Shown here in pieces: positions 25,401 to 35,994 of a DNA stretch of 64,000 bases (position 1 is its first letter; every line of letters starts with the position of its first letter). Both the position numbers and the translations under genes were made by a program. The DNA is from Klebsormidium nitens. Its lineage: Eukaryota; Streptophyta; Klebsormidiophyceae; Klebsormidiales; Klebsormidiaceae. The stretch is taken from contig DF237108.1 in NCBI GenBank assembly GCA_000708835.1, forward strand, positions 62,001-126,000, written 5' to 3'. A model generated the notes under the pieces. The model had not been told where the DNA came from, ran no database searches, and saw nothing but the letters and a program-made list of their open reading frames with translations.

Positions 25401-28400
25401 CCTTGATTTTCATACCTTTCTCGGCCTTTTGGCTAAGATCAAGTGTAGTATCTGTTCTAATTAGTTTAATCGCTAATTTCTAACTCATTGAGTTAGATGT
25501 GATTAACCTTATTTTTCGGGGCGGATGACCAATGGGCAGTTCACTGCTCGGTCATCCAGAGTGCGCATGGTTTTGCACTACCTCCTTGCAGCGCTCAGCC
25601 CACAAACCCCGCAAGGGGTCACCTCAACCACAATCCAACCCACCCAACCTAACCACCATCCAAACCCTCCCGCCCCCCCTCGAACTCTGCAACCCACTCG
25701 ACCCGCAACGATCTACGTCGTCGCTCCCTACCACCCAATCCGCTTGCTAATCCCAATCCTCCCTTTTCGACCTGAACCCTTCACACACTCGACCGTGAGA
25801 TTACCTCCCATCATAAACCAACCGCCCAATTCTAGACTTGACGGAACCCTTCACCAACCCACTCTCTGCAAAAACTTGGACCCTCGCTCTCACAAAGCGG
25901 CATCTCAACCCCAACCGCTAACCGAATTCACTCAACTCAAAGTTCCACAGGCTATTTTGTCTCGAGTTCGAAACCATTTTTACCCAACTCAAAGCTCACG
26001 AAAATGACCTTGACCCCACGGTCATACCAACCCGCTTCACGAAGTCTCGATCTGGTTTCGGCTTTTAACCGCAAGCTTACGACTACCATGCGCGCGCAAG
26101 TCAACCCTACCTCATTCTACCACACCTGTGCTTAAAGTTTAATGTTGTCTCGTCCGTTGCGCACAATTATCCACAAGTCTATTCGAAGCACCCCCTACAA
26201 CCATATAACTAGCAGATGGTCCTCCGCTTCCTTTCGTTATCAACATCAAGTAGACGCACAATGCAATGAGCGCGTAATTTTTAAGCTCCACTCGACGGTC
26301 ATACCTCCACCACTCACTCACATAGTAGCCCAATCTTCCCCACCTTCTCAAGACCTGGAGGTCAATCGGGTTTCTCCTATCCTGTCATACCAAGTCAGTT
26401 CTGCCATCATGAAAAGTGCCCGCATGTTTCTGAAAGTCCGAAGCGCCAATCCAGGCCTGCATTTGCATTTGGCAAAGTTATAAGGCGTCTGCTCCTCTCT
26501 GGTGCCCTCGCAGTGTATTGAAAGCCTTGGAGGAGTATGCTAGCTCTAGCCAACGCATGCTGCTTTTCGGAGCCTTCATTGGGCATGCAAACGTGGCGCC
26601 CCCGCTGCCCCCAGGTGAGTCCGACTGAAATGAAAATCTGCTCTTCATTTAATTGGTCGATCTGGCCTTGATCACGTGCAATTAATTGCTGGTAAGGATA
26701 CTCGTTCGCAAGATCTTCCTGGCTTGTACGACGACTTTAGACTTGGAACTTGTTTCAACTTGCAAGCCGTGCATAGTCATCCGGGTCGTGGAACTCACTC
26801 TGGCCTTGGGACGGTCTTGTAAGAGAAGGGATCGTCGATAGATCTATGCATTTGGAGGACCTTCTTGGGTGCTCTGACAATACAGAAACTCGAGCAGTTT
26901 GAACAGAATGTGGGCTTGCCTGATGCGCACCGACAGCTGCGGAGAAGTTTACCGTGCGTTCGAAGTCGAGCTGCCACTGCCCTTGTTTGCGGATCAAGGA
27001 TTGCCCTTGCATATGATCCATCCGGCGGGCATGCTAAGCCAATATGTCGGGAAAATTACACTCACGTCGGCTCAAAGTGAGCGGCGTTCTCAGGAACGGA
27101 GTTCCCGACTTCGTCAGCCCGTCCCCTCGAAAGTCTCCCAAGCCACAGCCACAACAACCCCGTTTCAAGTCTCACCTTGTCTCCGGTGTTGCATTGTCTA
27201 CAAAGCAGCCCCTTCTGCTTCTCTGCTCTCTCGTGATGGCGCGGCCGCAAAGTTTTGCTTTCACACACTTGACATCCATCACTCGCAGAGGCTCTCGACT
27301 TCTTTCTGATGTACCTTTCGCGGCTGTTTGGAGAAACGGACGGTCCGCAACCGACGGAATTTGAGGAGGGGCGGAGCGACGTGGCACTGCCGGCGGCCGC
27401 CAGGTGGGTTGTCCGAATTTGCAAGTCAACAGAAAGTAGGAAACACGAGTCTTCTCTACGCGAAAGGCTCCGTGAAGAGAAACAATTGAGCATTGAGTTG
27501 CCGTTAAACATGAGGATATGTGAGAGTCTCAGGCAAGACAGTGGAGCGGACCACTGTGCAGGTTTGATGTCTGATGTCGAATGGATTTGCGGCCTTCCCT
27601 TTGTAGAGATTGCTTCATCGAGTCTAACCATGTAAAGGGCTGAATCGCTTAGAACTCTAAATGCGCATTGGCTGGTCTCTTGACCGCTGGCGAAGTGATT
27701 TGGTTGGTCCTTCAACTTCACTTCCTTTTCCATCATCGGTAGCTTTCCACCCGAAGACTCATTGTCAGTAATAGTGGATTGGTAAGGAAACATTACACCA
27801 CCTTTTTCGACGTCTCCGGCATCTGTTCTTGCCTTCCTTCCGCAATGCTCTGGGCCAAAATGCCTTACCACCTCTCTCCCCATCGCTTATGCTGACTGCA
27901 TCTCGTATCCTCGCAGCGTCACCGCCTTCTGCTTTGGACCGGACACGCCTGGCTCCGTAACGGACGGCCTGCTCGCGCGCGTTCGCGCGCTCTGTGCGCG
28001 CGCACAGGAGCCGGCCATCGACGTCGACGTGCTTATGGGCCTGGTGATGGAGACGTGGGGGCAAGAGCAAAAGGAGTCGGTACAGCGGATTGGAGATCTC
28101 TTCCGGTGAGTCTTATAGTGACTGTCGGTTGTCGATTGCTCTATACTCTGGCGACTTCGCACCTATCGCTATCTGGACCATGAAGCTTTGGCTGCTTTGC
28201 CGACTCATCAAAAAACCGCAGCATGTGTCGGACTGGCATAGAAGAAACCGCTGTGCTGCTTTTGGATTGCGCAGTTCAACCTCCGTTTCGTCAACGCCCG
28301 TCCATAACTTTACTTCTTTGGAACAGATGGAGGTGTAAAGTGAAGGCATCCACAAATGACGGCCGTAAGCTAAGCCTTTCTTTTCGCGTCTATCCCCCCA

Positions 28401-30490
28401 AGAACCATCTGCTCATAACGCTCTACCAGTTGCTGCTCGTTGCCCTCTTCCGCTTCCTTCCGACCGCAAAAGCGAGTCATGCTTGCCTCCTCCTGAGCGA
28501 ATGTGCATTCGAACCCCAAATACACAAATACGCCTTATCCTAAGGATGAAATGAGCATCCAGTTTTGCCTCCAGAGAAATTTGATGAGGGCCCAAAGCAA
28601 ATCTCAATTTTGCTTCGTCTTCCCAAGACGGCTCAGTGTGAGATTTGGGCGGACCTTTACGTGACAGCTCGGCGCTAACCACGGGTGCCCGCTTCTCTTT
28701 CCGCAGGGAAGCGGACGAGAACGGCGACGGTGTGCTGAGCTACCCCGAGTTCAGCGGAATCGTCCGGCGGATCGACGGAACGGTGACGGAACGCGCCATC
28801 AAGAACATGTTCCGGGAAGCCCTTCTCGACTCCAACTCCGGCAGCCGGATCCTGCCGGCGTCATTCGAGAAGGTGGCACGTGCCCACGGGCTCGCCTGCA
28901 GCCGCCACGTGTCCTCCGGGGGACACGTGGCGATCGGGAAGGAGTGCAGGCACGATGACCTGGCGTTGCTGAGGGACAGCTGGGAGACCGTCGCTCCGCT
29001 GATTCACGAGCAGGTGAGAAGCTCCTTAATAAAAGGGTCAGACGTTTCGCCATTCAGAACATTTCTTTCGCGAATTTTCCCCTCGTATTGCCGACCGATC
29101 TTGTCAGAATAGGGAACTGGAGTTCAAATCGGCCACGGAACGGAACGGGAAGGAACCGAACGCGAAGCTCCTACGAACTGCGGTGGGCAGTTACAAAATT
29201 ATTCGGCAGTCACAAGAGTCTCCTTTTTCCCTAAGCAGATTGACAGGTTTTCTATGCGAGCGAGGTAGCAGCGAGCTACCTCAAGAGCTTCTTCGCCAGG
29301 TTTCGGAAGTGCATGGTTTCAGCTCATCAGAAGATTGAATATCCAAAGGTGCCAGTTCCTTTAGTTTGGGGTCACTAGAATGTTCGTTGGTTTTATCCGA
29401 TGGGTCACTGGTAGTCTTCAGAGCATTGCAACTGAGCAGCCTTAGTAAAACCCGCTCTAACCCGCCTGGAAGTTTCATCCGAACCTCCTTGCCTGCGCAG
29501 CGGGTAGGTCTGAAAGTGTCAAGCGTCTTAAGGCTCATGTCAGCCATTGTCAGTGACGCCTCGAACTCGAATCAGTCTTTCTTTTCAGGTGGGCACCTTG
29601 AAGAATCAGAGAAAATTGAGCAGCGAGCTCAAAAACCTCGAGAGATATCAATCTATCTGGGGGCTTTTTGTCCTCGAGAGCTTTAGTCACTGGTTGGTTG
29701 ATATCTAACAACCGACTAACGAATGGTGGGCATTCCTGCTCAGGTGGGCACTTTGAAGAAGCAGAGCAACCTGAGCAGCGAGCTCAAGGACCTGGAAAGC
29801 CAAGTGGACGGCCTCCAGTCCATGCTGCGCCAGGGCGGCCGCGACACAGGGCAAGGCGGCCGCGACGCGGCGCCGCAGGTGTGGCAGCTGTACCGGAGGA
29901 TCATCCTCGGGTTTCAGATCCAGAACCAGCGGGTGGAGCTGCGTAACCGGGAGGAGAAGCGGGTGCAACTGGGGGCGTCGGCTTTCCAAACGCTTTTCCG
30001 GTGAGGGGAGGTGAAAACGCTCTCCCGGTGAGGGGGGTGGAAACGCTTTGTCGATGGGGGGAGTGGATAGAGAAGGGAGAAAAAAAAGCGAGATCCAGAA
30101 GAAGTAAACGGAGAACGGAGAAGCGGTTGCAGCTGGGTTCGCCTTGGAGGGGGATACCTAGAAGGGGCAAAATAGGGGGGGGGTTATCAGAGGAAAGAGA
30201 AGGACAATGAGATCAAGCGGGCGCAGATGGAGGTGTTTTTTTGTTAAAATGGGGAAGGAATACTCTCTCCCGTCGATAGGGGGGTGGAGGGTGGAGGAGA
30301 AGAAGGGGAGGGATGCAAAACGGGTGTTGTTTACTTGCACAATAAGAGAGACCTATCAGATTCACACGTAGTCTTTGCACTTAGTTCCGGCCAAGCGGGC
30401 GGGTCAGGTGCTGCAAAGGCCAGCGATGCGAAGGTGAACGAAGGAAATCTGTGCGTAGAAAGGGCTGTCAACGGCAGCGGTCGCAAGTAG
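10494..30490 (+). CDS. Giant coiled-coil protein with C-terminal EF-hand, about 2130-2160 aa
   Basis: Exons: 10494-11782, 12322-12376, 12717-12781, 13121-13370, 13808-14096, 15113-15324, 15707-15865, 16761-16886, 18188-18388, 18895-19329, 19958-20179, 20680-22299, 22673-22864, 23345-23500, 24735-24874, 26514-26614, 27289-27403, 27917-28105, 28707-29013, 29744-30000, probably 30385-30490. Every junction keeps frame. Exon 1 (430 residues) is disordered, then ends in a compact helical segment (GLGKDECYRLFRAL to HVWR) that resembles the N-terminal domain of TSNAXIP1 (tentative). Residues about 450-1705 are almost continuous Ala/Glu/Arg-rich coiled coil. A globular part follows (FVYDFFLFKFGLRAFAELHL; EALDFFLMYLSRLFG). 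Then a canonical EF-hand loop DENGDGVLSYPE at about 1942-1953 and a degenerate second loop lacking the last acidic residue. A structural, cytoskeletal or ciliary role is inference. If exon 20 is not spliced, translation stops at 30004. Confidence 0.85.
14767..15112 (+). repeat. Three 112-bp tandem echoes of EF-hand-gene exon 6
   Basis: Exon-like starts after AG fall at 14777, 14889 and 15001, and the true exon 6 starts at 15113. The spacing is exactly 112 bp three times. Each unit has the end of the intron (TTTCTGACAG type), about 75 bp of exon (AKREQYEAEKERAAALAQQL in the true copy) and some 35 bp of AT-richer DNA. Copy 2 has an in-frame TAG. Copies 1 and 3 stay open through the exon part but would not splice in frame onto exon 6. 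Confidence 0.95.
16453..16760 (+). repeat. Two acceptor-side echoes of EF-hand-gene exon 8
   Basis: Copies of the first ~50 nt of exon 8 (ELDKWRADIATADQMY in the true exon, start 16761) begin after GCAG at 16461 and 16629. Both contain the near-identical core GGCGCGCGGACATCGCGAC. The second copy runs into TAA right after the ATG-containing end. Spacings are 168 and 132 bp. Confidence 0.95.
16993..17345 (+). repeat. Three donor-side echoes of EF-hand-gene exon 8
   Basis: Copies of the last ~55 nt of exon 8 with its donor end at 17047 (AAACAG|GTGAGA), 17182 (AACCAG|GTGAGC) and 17332 (AAATAG|GTGAAA); the true donor follows 16886. Each is followed by TGACGTCA or a close variant, so early intron sequence was copied too. 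Fainter remnants (GGTGGCGGAAGG, TGTGGCGGTGCT) continue to about 17540. Confidence 0.93.
19655..19945 (+). repeat. CCCGCCT-rich minisatellite in intron 10
   Basis: About 290 bp of imperfect units such as CCCGCCTTATG and CCCGCCTGAA(T/C) end just before the acceptor of exon 11 at 19957. The array is strongly G-poor on the plus strand and so forms an extended pyrimidine-rich tract before the splice site. It encodes nothing recognisable. Confidence 0.9.
23071..23250 (+). repeat. Two short echoes of EF-hand-gene exon 14 acceptor
   Basis: The true exon 14 starts GCGGCCGCGGAGGCGC at 23345. Related starts appear at 23081 (after ACTCAG) and about 23214 (GAGGGCCGCGGAGGCGC). The spacing is about 131-133 bp. 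Similarity fades after 20-30 bp. Confidence 0.75.
23729..23840 (+). repeat. 56-bp direct duplication in intron 14
   Basis: Two copies of about 55 bp lie head to tail (23729-23783 and 23785-23840). Both contain ACATTTTTGAAGTCCCTT, GTTTGAGTCC or its variant, and GATTTGAT, with few mismatches. AT-rich; no coding sense. Confidence 0.9.
24031..24102 (+). repeat. Six 12-bp units in intron 14
   Basis: Six near-perfect tandem units of the type ACCGCTCTTCAT (variants ACGGCTCTTCAT, ACGGCTCCTTAT, ACCGCTCGTCAT) lie in the intron before the exon-15 echo array. Confidence 0.9.
24130..24734 (+). repeat. Echo array of EF-hand-gene exon 15 acceptor
   Basis: True exon 15 starts at 24735 and contains GATTGCTGCGGACATTGCGG at 24749. 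Echoes of this block begin at about 24268, 24383, 24500 and 24625, with a possible older one near 24138. Spacings are about 115-125 bp. The copy at 24625 has lost its acceptor; the one at 24500 has a TGA just after the block; the one at 24383 is the most diverged but keeps TTTTCAG before it. Confidence 0.92.
25350..25388 (+). promoter_or_regulatory. Candidate USE and TATA box of the U2 gene
   Basis: GTATATAA at 25380-25387 lies about 30 bp before the U2 5' end, the usual place for a plant snRNA TATA box. GACCCACAACTTTCG at about 25350-25364 resembles the plant upstream sequence element RTCCCACATCG. The gap between the two looks short compared with typical plant Pol II snRNA genes and nearer the Pol III arrangement. 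I would not infer the polymerase from that alone. Confidence 0.65.
25412..25601 (+). ncRNA. U2: U2 spliceosomal snRNA
   Basis: The 5' end has the U2 signature: ATACCTTTCTCGGCCTTTTG followed by GCTAAGATCAAGTGTAGTAT. The branch-point recognition element GTAGTA is at 25445-25450. Downstream are hairpins matching U2 domains: a stem IIa-like AATTAG/CTAATT pair, a perfect TCTAACTC/GAGTTAGA hairpin, an Sm-type TTATTTTTC, the stem III pair GGATGACC/GGTCATCC, and a stem IV loop (TGGTTTTGCACTACCTCC) close to the conserved U2 one. The RNA base-pairs with intron branch points and is core to the spliceosome. The gene sits in the same orientation inside intron 15 of the coiled-coil/EF-hand gene, with its own TATA box. 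The 3' end is placed at the close of stem IV, to within a few bases. Confidence 0.97.
25602..26513 (+). other. C/A-rich, G-poor remainder of intron 15
   Basis: From just after U2 to about 26420 the plus strand is rich in C and A and poor in G, with many CCAACCC and CCTCCC runs, unlike neighbouring introns. Long open frames arise from this bias and have no recognisable domain. The stretch could be an old insertion that came with U2, or simple strand asymmetry. Confidence 0.45.
29580..29650 (+). repeat. Echo of EF-hand-gene exon 20 acceptor
   Basis: After TTTTCAG at 29588 comes a copy of the start of exon 20 (GTGGGCACCTTGAAGAA, then TGAGCAGCGAGCTCAA), 155 bp before the true acceptor (exon start 29744). 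It diverges after about 55 bp. Confidence 0.93.
30001..30310 (+). repeat. Donor-side echoes of EF-hand-gene exon 20
   Basis: Decayed copies of the exon 20 end and its CGGTGAGG junction follow the exon: GCTCTCCCGGTGAGG at about 30020; GAGATCCAGAAGAAG through GCGGTTGCAGCTGGG at about 30091-30137; GAGATCAAGCGGGCGCAGATGG at about 30210; and TACTCTCTCCCGTCGATAGG near 30260. Since other echo arrays flank real junctions, this supports CG|GTGAGG at 30000/30001 being a true donor. Confidence 0.75.
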
Positions 30491-31654
30491 GCGACTTTGA
30501 TTAGCATGAGAAGGCTGAGTCAAAAACGTAGGTCAAGAGAGCTGCGTACGTCAAAGTAAGTATTTGAAGTGGGTTGGGTCTCGTGAAATCCAGGTGAAGA
30601 ACCACGTGAATGTGGGTTGACTTAGATTTGTAGATTTCGTGCTAAGTAGTCTCTCCAAATATTTCTTTTCGAAATACCTAGAAATTATCGCTGCTGTGAA
30701 GCAGATTGAGGTTGAGGCTTGGTTACGAGCAACAGGACGCAGCTTGTGAGCCTAACGCGATACATTTGATTGGGATCTAAGTTGAAGCCTGGACCGAGAA
30801 GTGTCGTGTGATGTTCAAAGAGCTAGGCGTTCCATCCTTGACGAAAAGTCTTTGCAGGGTACGCGTTACAGGATACTACAGTGGCTCATAATCGTAAGAT
30901 CGACCTCGCCATCTAGCTTCCTTAAAAACAAATCCTGTCGAGCTGGGCTCTAGCGCAAGCTTCCGACTGCTCAGTGTAACGCATGTCGCTATGAAGTACG
31001 GTACGTGGTACAGTCCATTTGTCCAGCGCTTGAGCTAGATCGTGGGCCCGTTGCGCCACCATACGTCCGAATGATTGACCGAGAATGTAGCCCGCACATG
31101 CTTCGCTCATCAGTGCGTGGTAGCATGTGCATCGTGCGAAACAACCGTCTGCTCCTTGCAAAGCTAGTGACGGTCTTACGAGAAGCTCGAGGTCTTTCAA
31201 TAGAATGCACAGGCTGCCTAGCCCGGGGGCCGGACCCTACGAAGTATACCCCAACACATTGACACATGCTGCAGTAATCTGCTGGAAAAGTAGCTGCTTC
31301 GTCAGGGTTATTTTCTGCCTATCATATGATTATCGTTATCAGTATTCAAACCCATGGGCCCCCGCATGTGTTTAGCCCGTCATAGGATCTTTAGCTGTGA
31401 CTAGCTGCCCGTTTGACATTCTCTGTGTTTGAGTCTTCATTTTGGAAGCTAAAGGATCGGAGTAGCGCTCATAAGGTCGTGCATATAGACATTCGAGCAA
31501 TCTGCCTGAGGCTTTTGAAGGCACATGTTCTTGAACTCGTCGTGAAGTCAACACGCGAGGTTCTGCCAACTTCCTTCTTACAACAAAATGCGAAGAGCTC
31601 GTTGCTAAGACATGTATCAGGGCGACACTTTCTGCATACAAGTGCGCGTTGTGA
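30491..31654. other. Convergent intergenic region, no gene seen
   Basis: Lies between the 3' ends of the plus-strand coiled-coil/EF-hand gene and the minus-strand GT34 gene. It should hold both 3' untranslated regions. Small overlapping open frames near 30.9-31.3 kb and 31.4-31.6 kb have no domain or coding bias. Confidence 0.5.
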
Positions 31655-34600
31655 CTAGACTTGTACGACTTTAGAATCTCCCAAGCTCGTATGCCGCAAA
31701 CCATACCCTTTCAAAACCTGGTCGTTTGCGAAGTGGTAGATCCTGTCAAAGTTTTCTAGACAGGTGTCGTATCGCGTATCGTCCCCGAATTGCTGATGGC
31801 AGAATTTGCACCCTGTAAAGTGGCTTATGAACGGCCACTTTCCTTCGGGGCCGGTCACACCGTTGCCTTGTACCAGCTGCGGGAGGCGCTCCAGAGTGTC
31901 GACCCACCTGGTGAGATGGGCCCGAGATCATCAAGTCATGCCGTGTGAGACTCGAAAGGCAAACTTCAAGAGCTCTTACCAGGTTAAGTCTCTCGTGCTA
32001 CGATAGCGAAGCGCGCAGAAGAAGTGAGCCTTCACGAAAAGGGGGAAAACTATAATCTTGGCAGTAACATGATGGCAGCATCCTCCTTGAGATTCTCAGA
32101 ATTGGTTCTAGAGTGATCAGACACAGATGTCATGCGGGTCGTCGCAGAAAAAACTCCCGGTTACAAACATTTTTTGCGATGGCTTCTCGTACCGCATTGC
32201 GCAGACTGGAAGATCCTGTGAAGCCAACAAAGATTTGTGCTGAGAGTTTCTTTTTGGTAGGTCATCAATGAGGGGCTGTAATCCTCGTCTCATGGGAGTC
32301 TCACCAACTGTGGTAATGGATCTCTTCATCCAGGAATGTCATGTCCCCCCACAAGTGCGCTTGCGTCGACAGCAGGTAGATCAGCGTGCACTGATCGTCC
32401 GCGGGCCAGTCTGCACAAAACGAAAGATTCACAGAAACGCTGAGGTACCAGGTATGAGAAATCATTCGAAAAGGCTGAGAAAGTAGGCTGCTCGAAGTAC
32501 TTGCTCTTCTTCTACGTTGCTACGATTGCCTCGAGTCATATTCCGCTCGAGGGGAACCGCGCAACTCGCTTTCATGTAATCAACTGCGACTCAATTGGCT
32601 GCTACGGAGTTCTTACCAGTTCCTTGAAACGTGTGCGCCCATTTAGCTGCATCCCAAAGCCAGAAGCGCCGTCAATGCCACCTCTTGAAACAGATTTGAA
32701 AAGTTCAAAAGTGGCGTCAAAATCAGAACGCTATCACAATCTCTACAAGTCCACTACTTTGTCAGTTCACGTATACATCTTGGCTTTACTGTACCGAAAA
32801 CTGGGTGCATAAGTTACAATGCATAAGTGCTAGCGCCCGCCCTTTCCAAGGGACTTCAGTTCTAACTCCAGTCCATCATTTCCCTTTTACCACATTCCCT
32901 ACAATCAAATGCCGGCACTTCAAAACAAAACTTCCGTCCTGAAGAGGCCTTTCTTCCCGCCGTCCCTGATCGACAAGACTCTCTTTTCGGTTTTGAGGGA
33001 CTAAACACAAGGAACTAATTGAGTATCCGAGGATTCCGTTCTTACCATCGCTTGCTTCCGCTCTCCCCGCGACGACGTCGTTCAACAGAAAGGCGCTCGA
33101 GTTGCGGACGATCCCCTTCTCGCCGATCGCCATCAAAGCGTCCATCAGACGAACCGACCAGTCGCAATTGCGCATCAGGAAAATGCCGGCGTTGAGACCT
33201 AGCCAGTGGGGATTTTCGACGACCTGCGATTGGAAAAATGTGAAGTGGTTGCAAACTCTATCCTGTTTGAACAGGAAATTGAAGCGTTGAGGGACAGTCA
33301 AAGTTTATTTCTTTTGAAATCTAAAAGGGGCAGACCCCGGGCAAAGAAGCACCAGCCGCTCGCGGAAATCACTAGGTTAGACTGTCAAAAAGAAACCCCC
33401 AAGGTGCATCAAACATTCTCTGAATCAAACCACGGAGCTAATTGCAGAGTGCAAGCAGATCCTTTTTTGTTTCGTAATATTTAGCGTAGGCATAGCGGCT
33501 CATTAATTGTTGGCTCGCTAGTGATTTCCGCGAGCGGCTGGGATGTAATTTCGAATATTGCTCGTTTACTAGGCACGAATGTTTATGCCCGATCTCGATC
33601 TGTCAATGAAACAACTTACTACATTGGAAGCACTGGAAGTTTGGTGTGGAAGCCGTGAAAAGATATCACAGTGTGTTTCCCGAAAAGGATTCTTATCACG
33701 TCCATCAAAGGAGGAGGAACGAACCTCAATGTGGGTTGTTAGGAATGTTGAACGCTTATTCAGGGGGCCAGAGTTCTCGCTCCACGTTGTTTCGAGACAG
33801 AGTTAACGGACATTTGATGCTTTCATCCTATAATGCGAAAGCCTACATTTCTGAGACAATCGCCGCTTGTGGATCCGTAAGAGTTTGTCAGGACATTTTG
33901 TAACGGTGGCGCTTTTGAAGATTCTGAATCACTGACGCAGGCCGTCTGATTGAGTTTCTGCTTTAAGAACAGGTTAATCTGCTGTCAAAGCTTCTAACAT
34001 TTCAAAAAGCAGCATTCAGCAACAGAAAGCACTCACGTCTTTCCGCTTTCCGGTGAGGACCAGGTTGTGCTCTTTGTACTTGTCCAGCGGAACCTCGAAC
34101 GCCATGTCGGTGAAGAAGGCATCACTGTCCACCCACTGCAAACGCAGGAACAACAAGCTGATGTTACTTCTAATCCTGATTAGTCCGATCATCGTTAACG
34201 TATCTGCTATATTCTGACTTCGTGGCATGATGGTCAAAAGAAAATTCGCCCTGTGAAGGATGAAAACGAGTAGGAAGAAGATGTGACGGTGATCCATAGC
34301 TACTCGAGCCGGCGCAAGGTAGTGTTGTACTGCTGGATTTAGGGTCGATTCAAATCAGACTGCAGAAACTTTAATGGGAGAGATGTCATTTCCAACCTCT
34401 GAATCCCGCGGAAGTGGGACATTGTGAGGTCTTTCAGTTCATAGAGGACGTGTTAAGAAAAATATAGCGGTTGCAAAAGCGGACCGCAGACTACAGCGCT
34501 GTGGAGCCTGTAGAATCCAGACACGTGTCCGAGAGCAACGCGGCTGCGCGCGCGCACCATGAACCACTCGACGTCGGCGTGCGCCCGCATGAGCGACTTG

Positions 34601-35994
34601 AGCAGCGGGTACTTCATCCAGTACAGATCGTAGGCCTCGTCGAGAAGCTCCATGCTGTACCACAGGGGCCACTTGTGCAGCCTAGAAGATGAAACAGTTG
34701 CTTAACAGGGCCCTCTTTGCAGTCACTCAGATTCCAACAACGTTTCTACATAGAGATAAAAAGCGGAGAATGAGATCATTCGAGAAAGAGAAACTCTTCC
34801 ATGCTTGTAAGAGAGACGGGGAACAGCCTTGGAAGAGCGAAGGGAGGGGCATGATCGCCGTCAAGATCTTCGGCAATGAGAGAGAGAGTAAACGAAGAAA
34901 ACAAACGGACGCGCGTCTTCAGCTCGTTCAACAGATTTCAAAAGTTGCATGTAGAAACGAAAGGCCCAAGAACCGGTAAGCGAAGCATGCAGCTCATTGG
35001 AGCACAAGCCGTATATCTAAGCTGGAAGAAGGATGTACATAGTTCGTGCGCCTTAACTGGCTTAATCGATCTTGTTGTTGAGCCCCTTCTACGCAATATC
35101 GCAAAGAGTGCCAAGCAAAGGCAAGGCTTGAAATCAAGGAGCTTCGCCTGGAGCTTAACCTTAAGCTTAACCTTGAGCTTAAACCAAGTCTTACCTGGCG
35201 TAATCAATCTTATTCTTCAAACCCTTGAGCGCAATCTCGGAACCGCGCCGCGTCGTGCACGGCCGCGCCTCGACGCCCGTCACCAGCATCAGCTTCTCCC
35301 CCCTCGCTCTTTTTTCGCCGGAATTCCGCCCCGCTGAACCACCAATTACGTCAGCGCCCACTTTCGCTTCCTCCTTCGACAACACTTCCCCGCTTCCACT
35401 GACCCTTCCGGCGGAAACCTGGTCCGCGGAAGCCTCCGGATCGTCCGCACTAGCTCCCACTTCCATTCCGGAAGCTTCTTTTGCGGAATTGGTTCCGCTC
35501 CCCAAATTCTTCCGCCACTCCGCTTCGTCGCGCGGAATCCGCTCCCCTTCACTCAGATCGTCGTCTATGCTGCCAGAAGTATCATCATTCCTGGAACCTC
35601 CGTTTCGGCCTGCCGCCAACGCCCGACCCTGAGACTGATTCTCAAACCATTCCTCAGAACCCTGATCTAGAACAGGGTCTCTCCTGAGACGCTCCTCAGA
35701 ACCCACTCCTCCCAAACCGGAATTGATCTCAAGCGCCGCTTTGTTATCCACCTCCCCCCAGCTGGCAATCACAGCCCACCTCTGATAAAACAGAAACATC
35801 ATCGCGCCAACCGAGAGAACCAGGGTTAGCGTGGAACCCATGTGAAGTAACCGGTGGGTTACCCCGGGGCCGGGCTTAACCCTGCGCCTGCCGGTTGAAA
35901 CGACCGGTTGAGAGGAGAACAACCCGGCGACGGTAGGAGAGCCGGCGCCATCCGTTCCGTTTGGGACCCAGTCGTAGGAACCCGCGTTATGCAT
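31655..35994 (-). CDS. GT34 family glycosyltransferase (xyloglucan xylosyltransferase-like), 519 aa
   Basis: Exons: 35994-35195, 34681-34558, 34135-34037, 33223-33046, 32410-32305, 31907-31655; all junctions keep frame. The N terminus is cytosolic, followed by a single membrane anchor at about residues 52-72 (STLTLVLSVGAMMFLFYQRW) and an Asp/Glu/Ser-rich stem of about 150 residues, as in type II Golgi glycosyltransferases. The catalytic region has the family's landmarks in order: NKIDYARLHKW, the metal-binding DxD motif in EWFMWVDSDAFFTD (WVDSDA at 309-314), WLGLNAGIFLMRNCDWS, WPADDQCTLIYLL, and GKWPFISHFTGCKFC. GT34 enzymes add alpha-1,6-linked xylose to beta-glucan (XXT) or galactose to mannan in the Golgi lumen. 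Sequence alone cannot tell me which acceptor is used here. The start is the first ATG of the frame. Confidence 0.95.

Noticed and set aside
25525-26007. 160-codon plus-strand frame
   Set aside because: It begins inside U2 and continues through the C/A-rich tract; Pro/Thr-rich through base bias with no domain.
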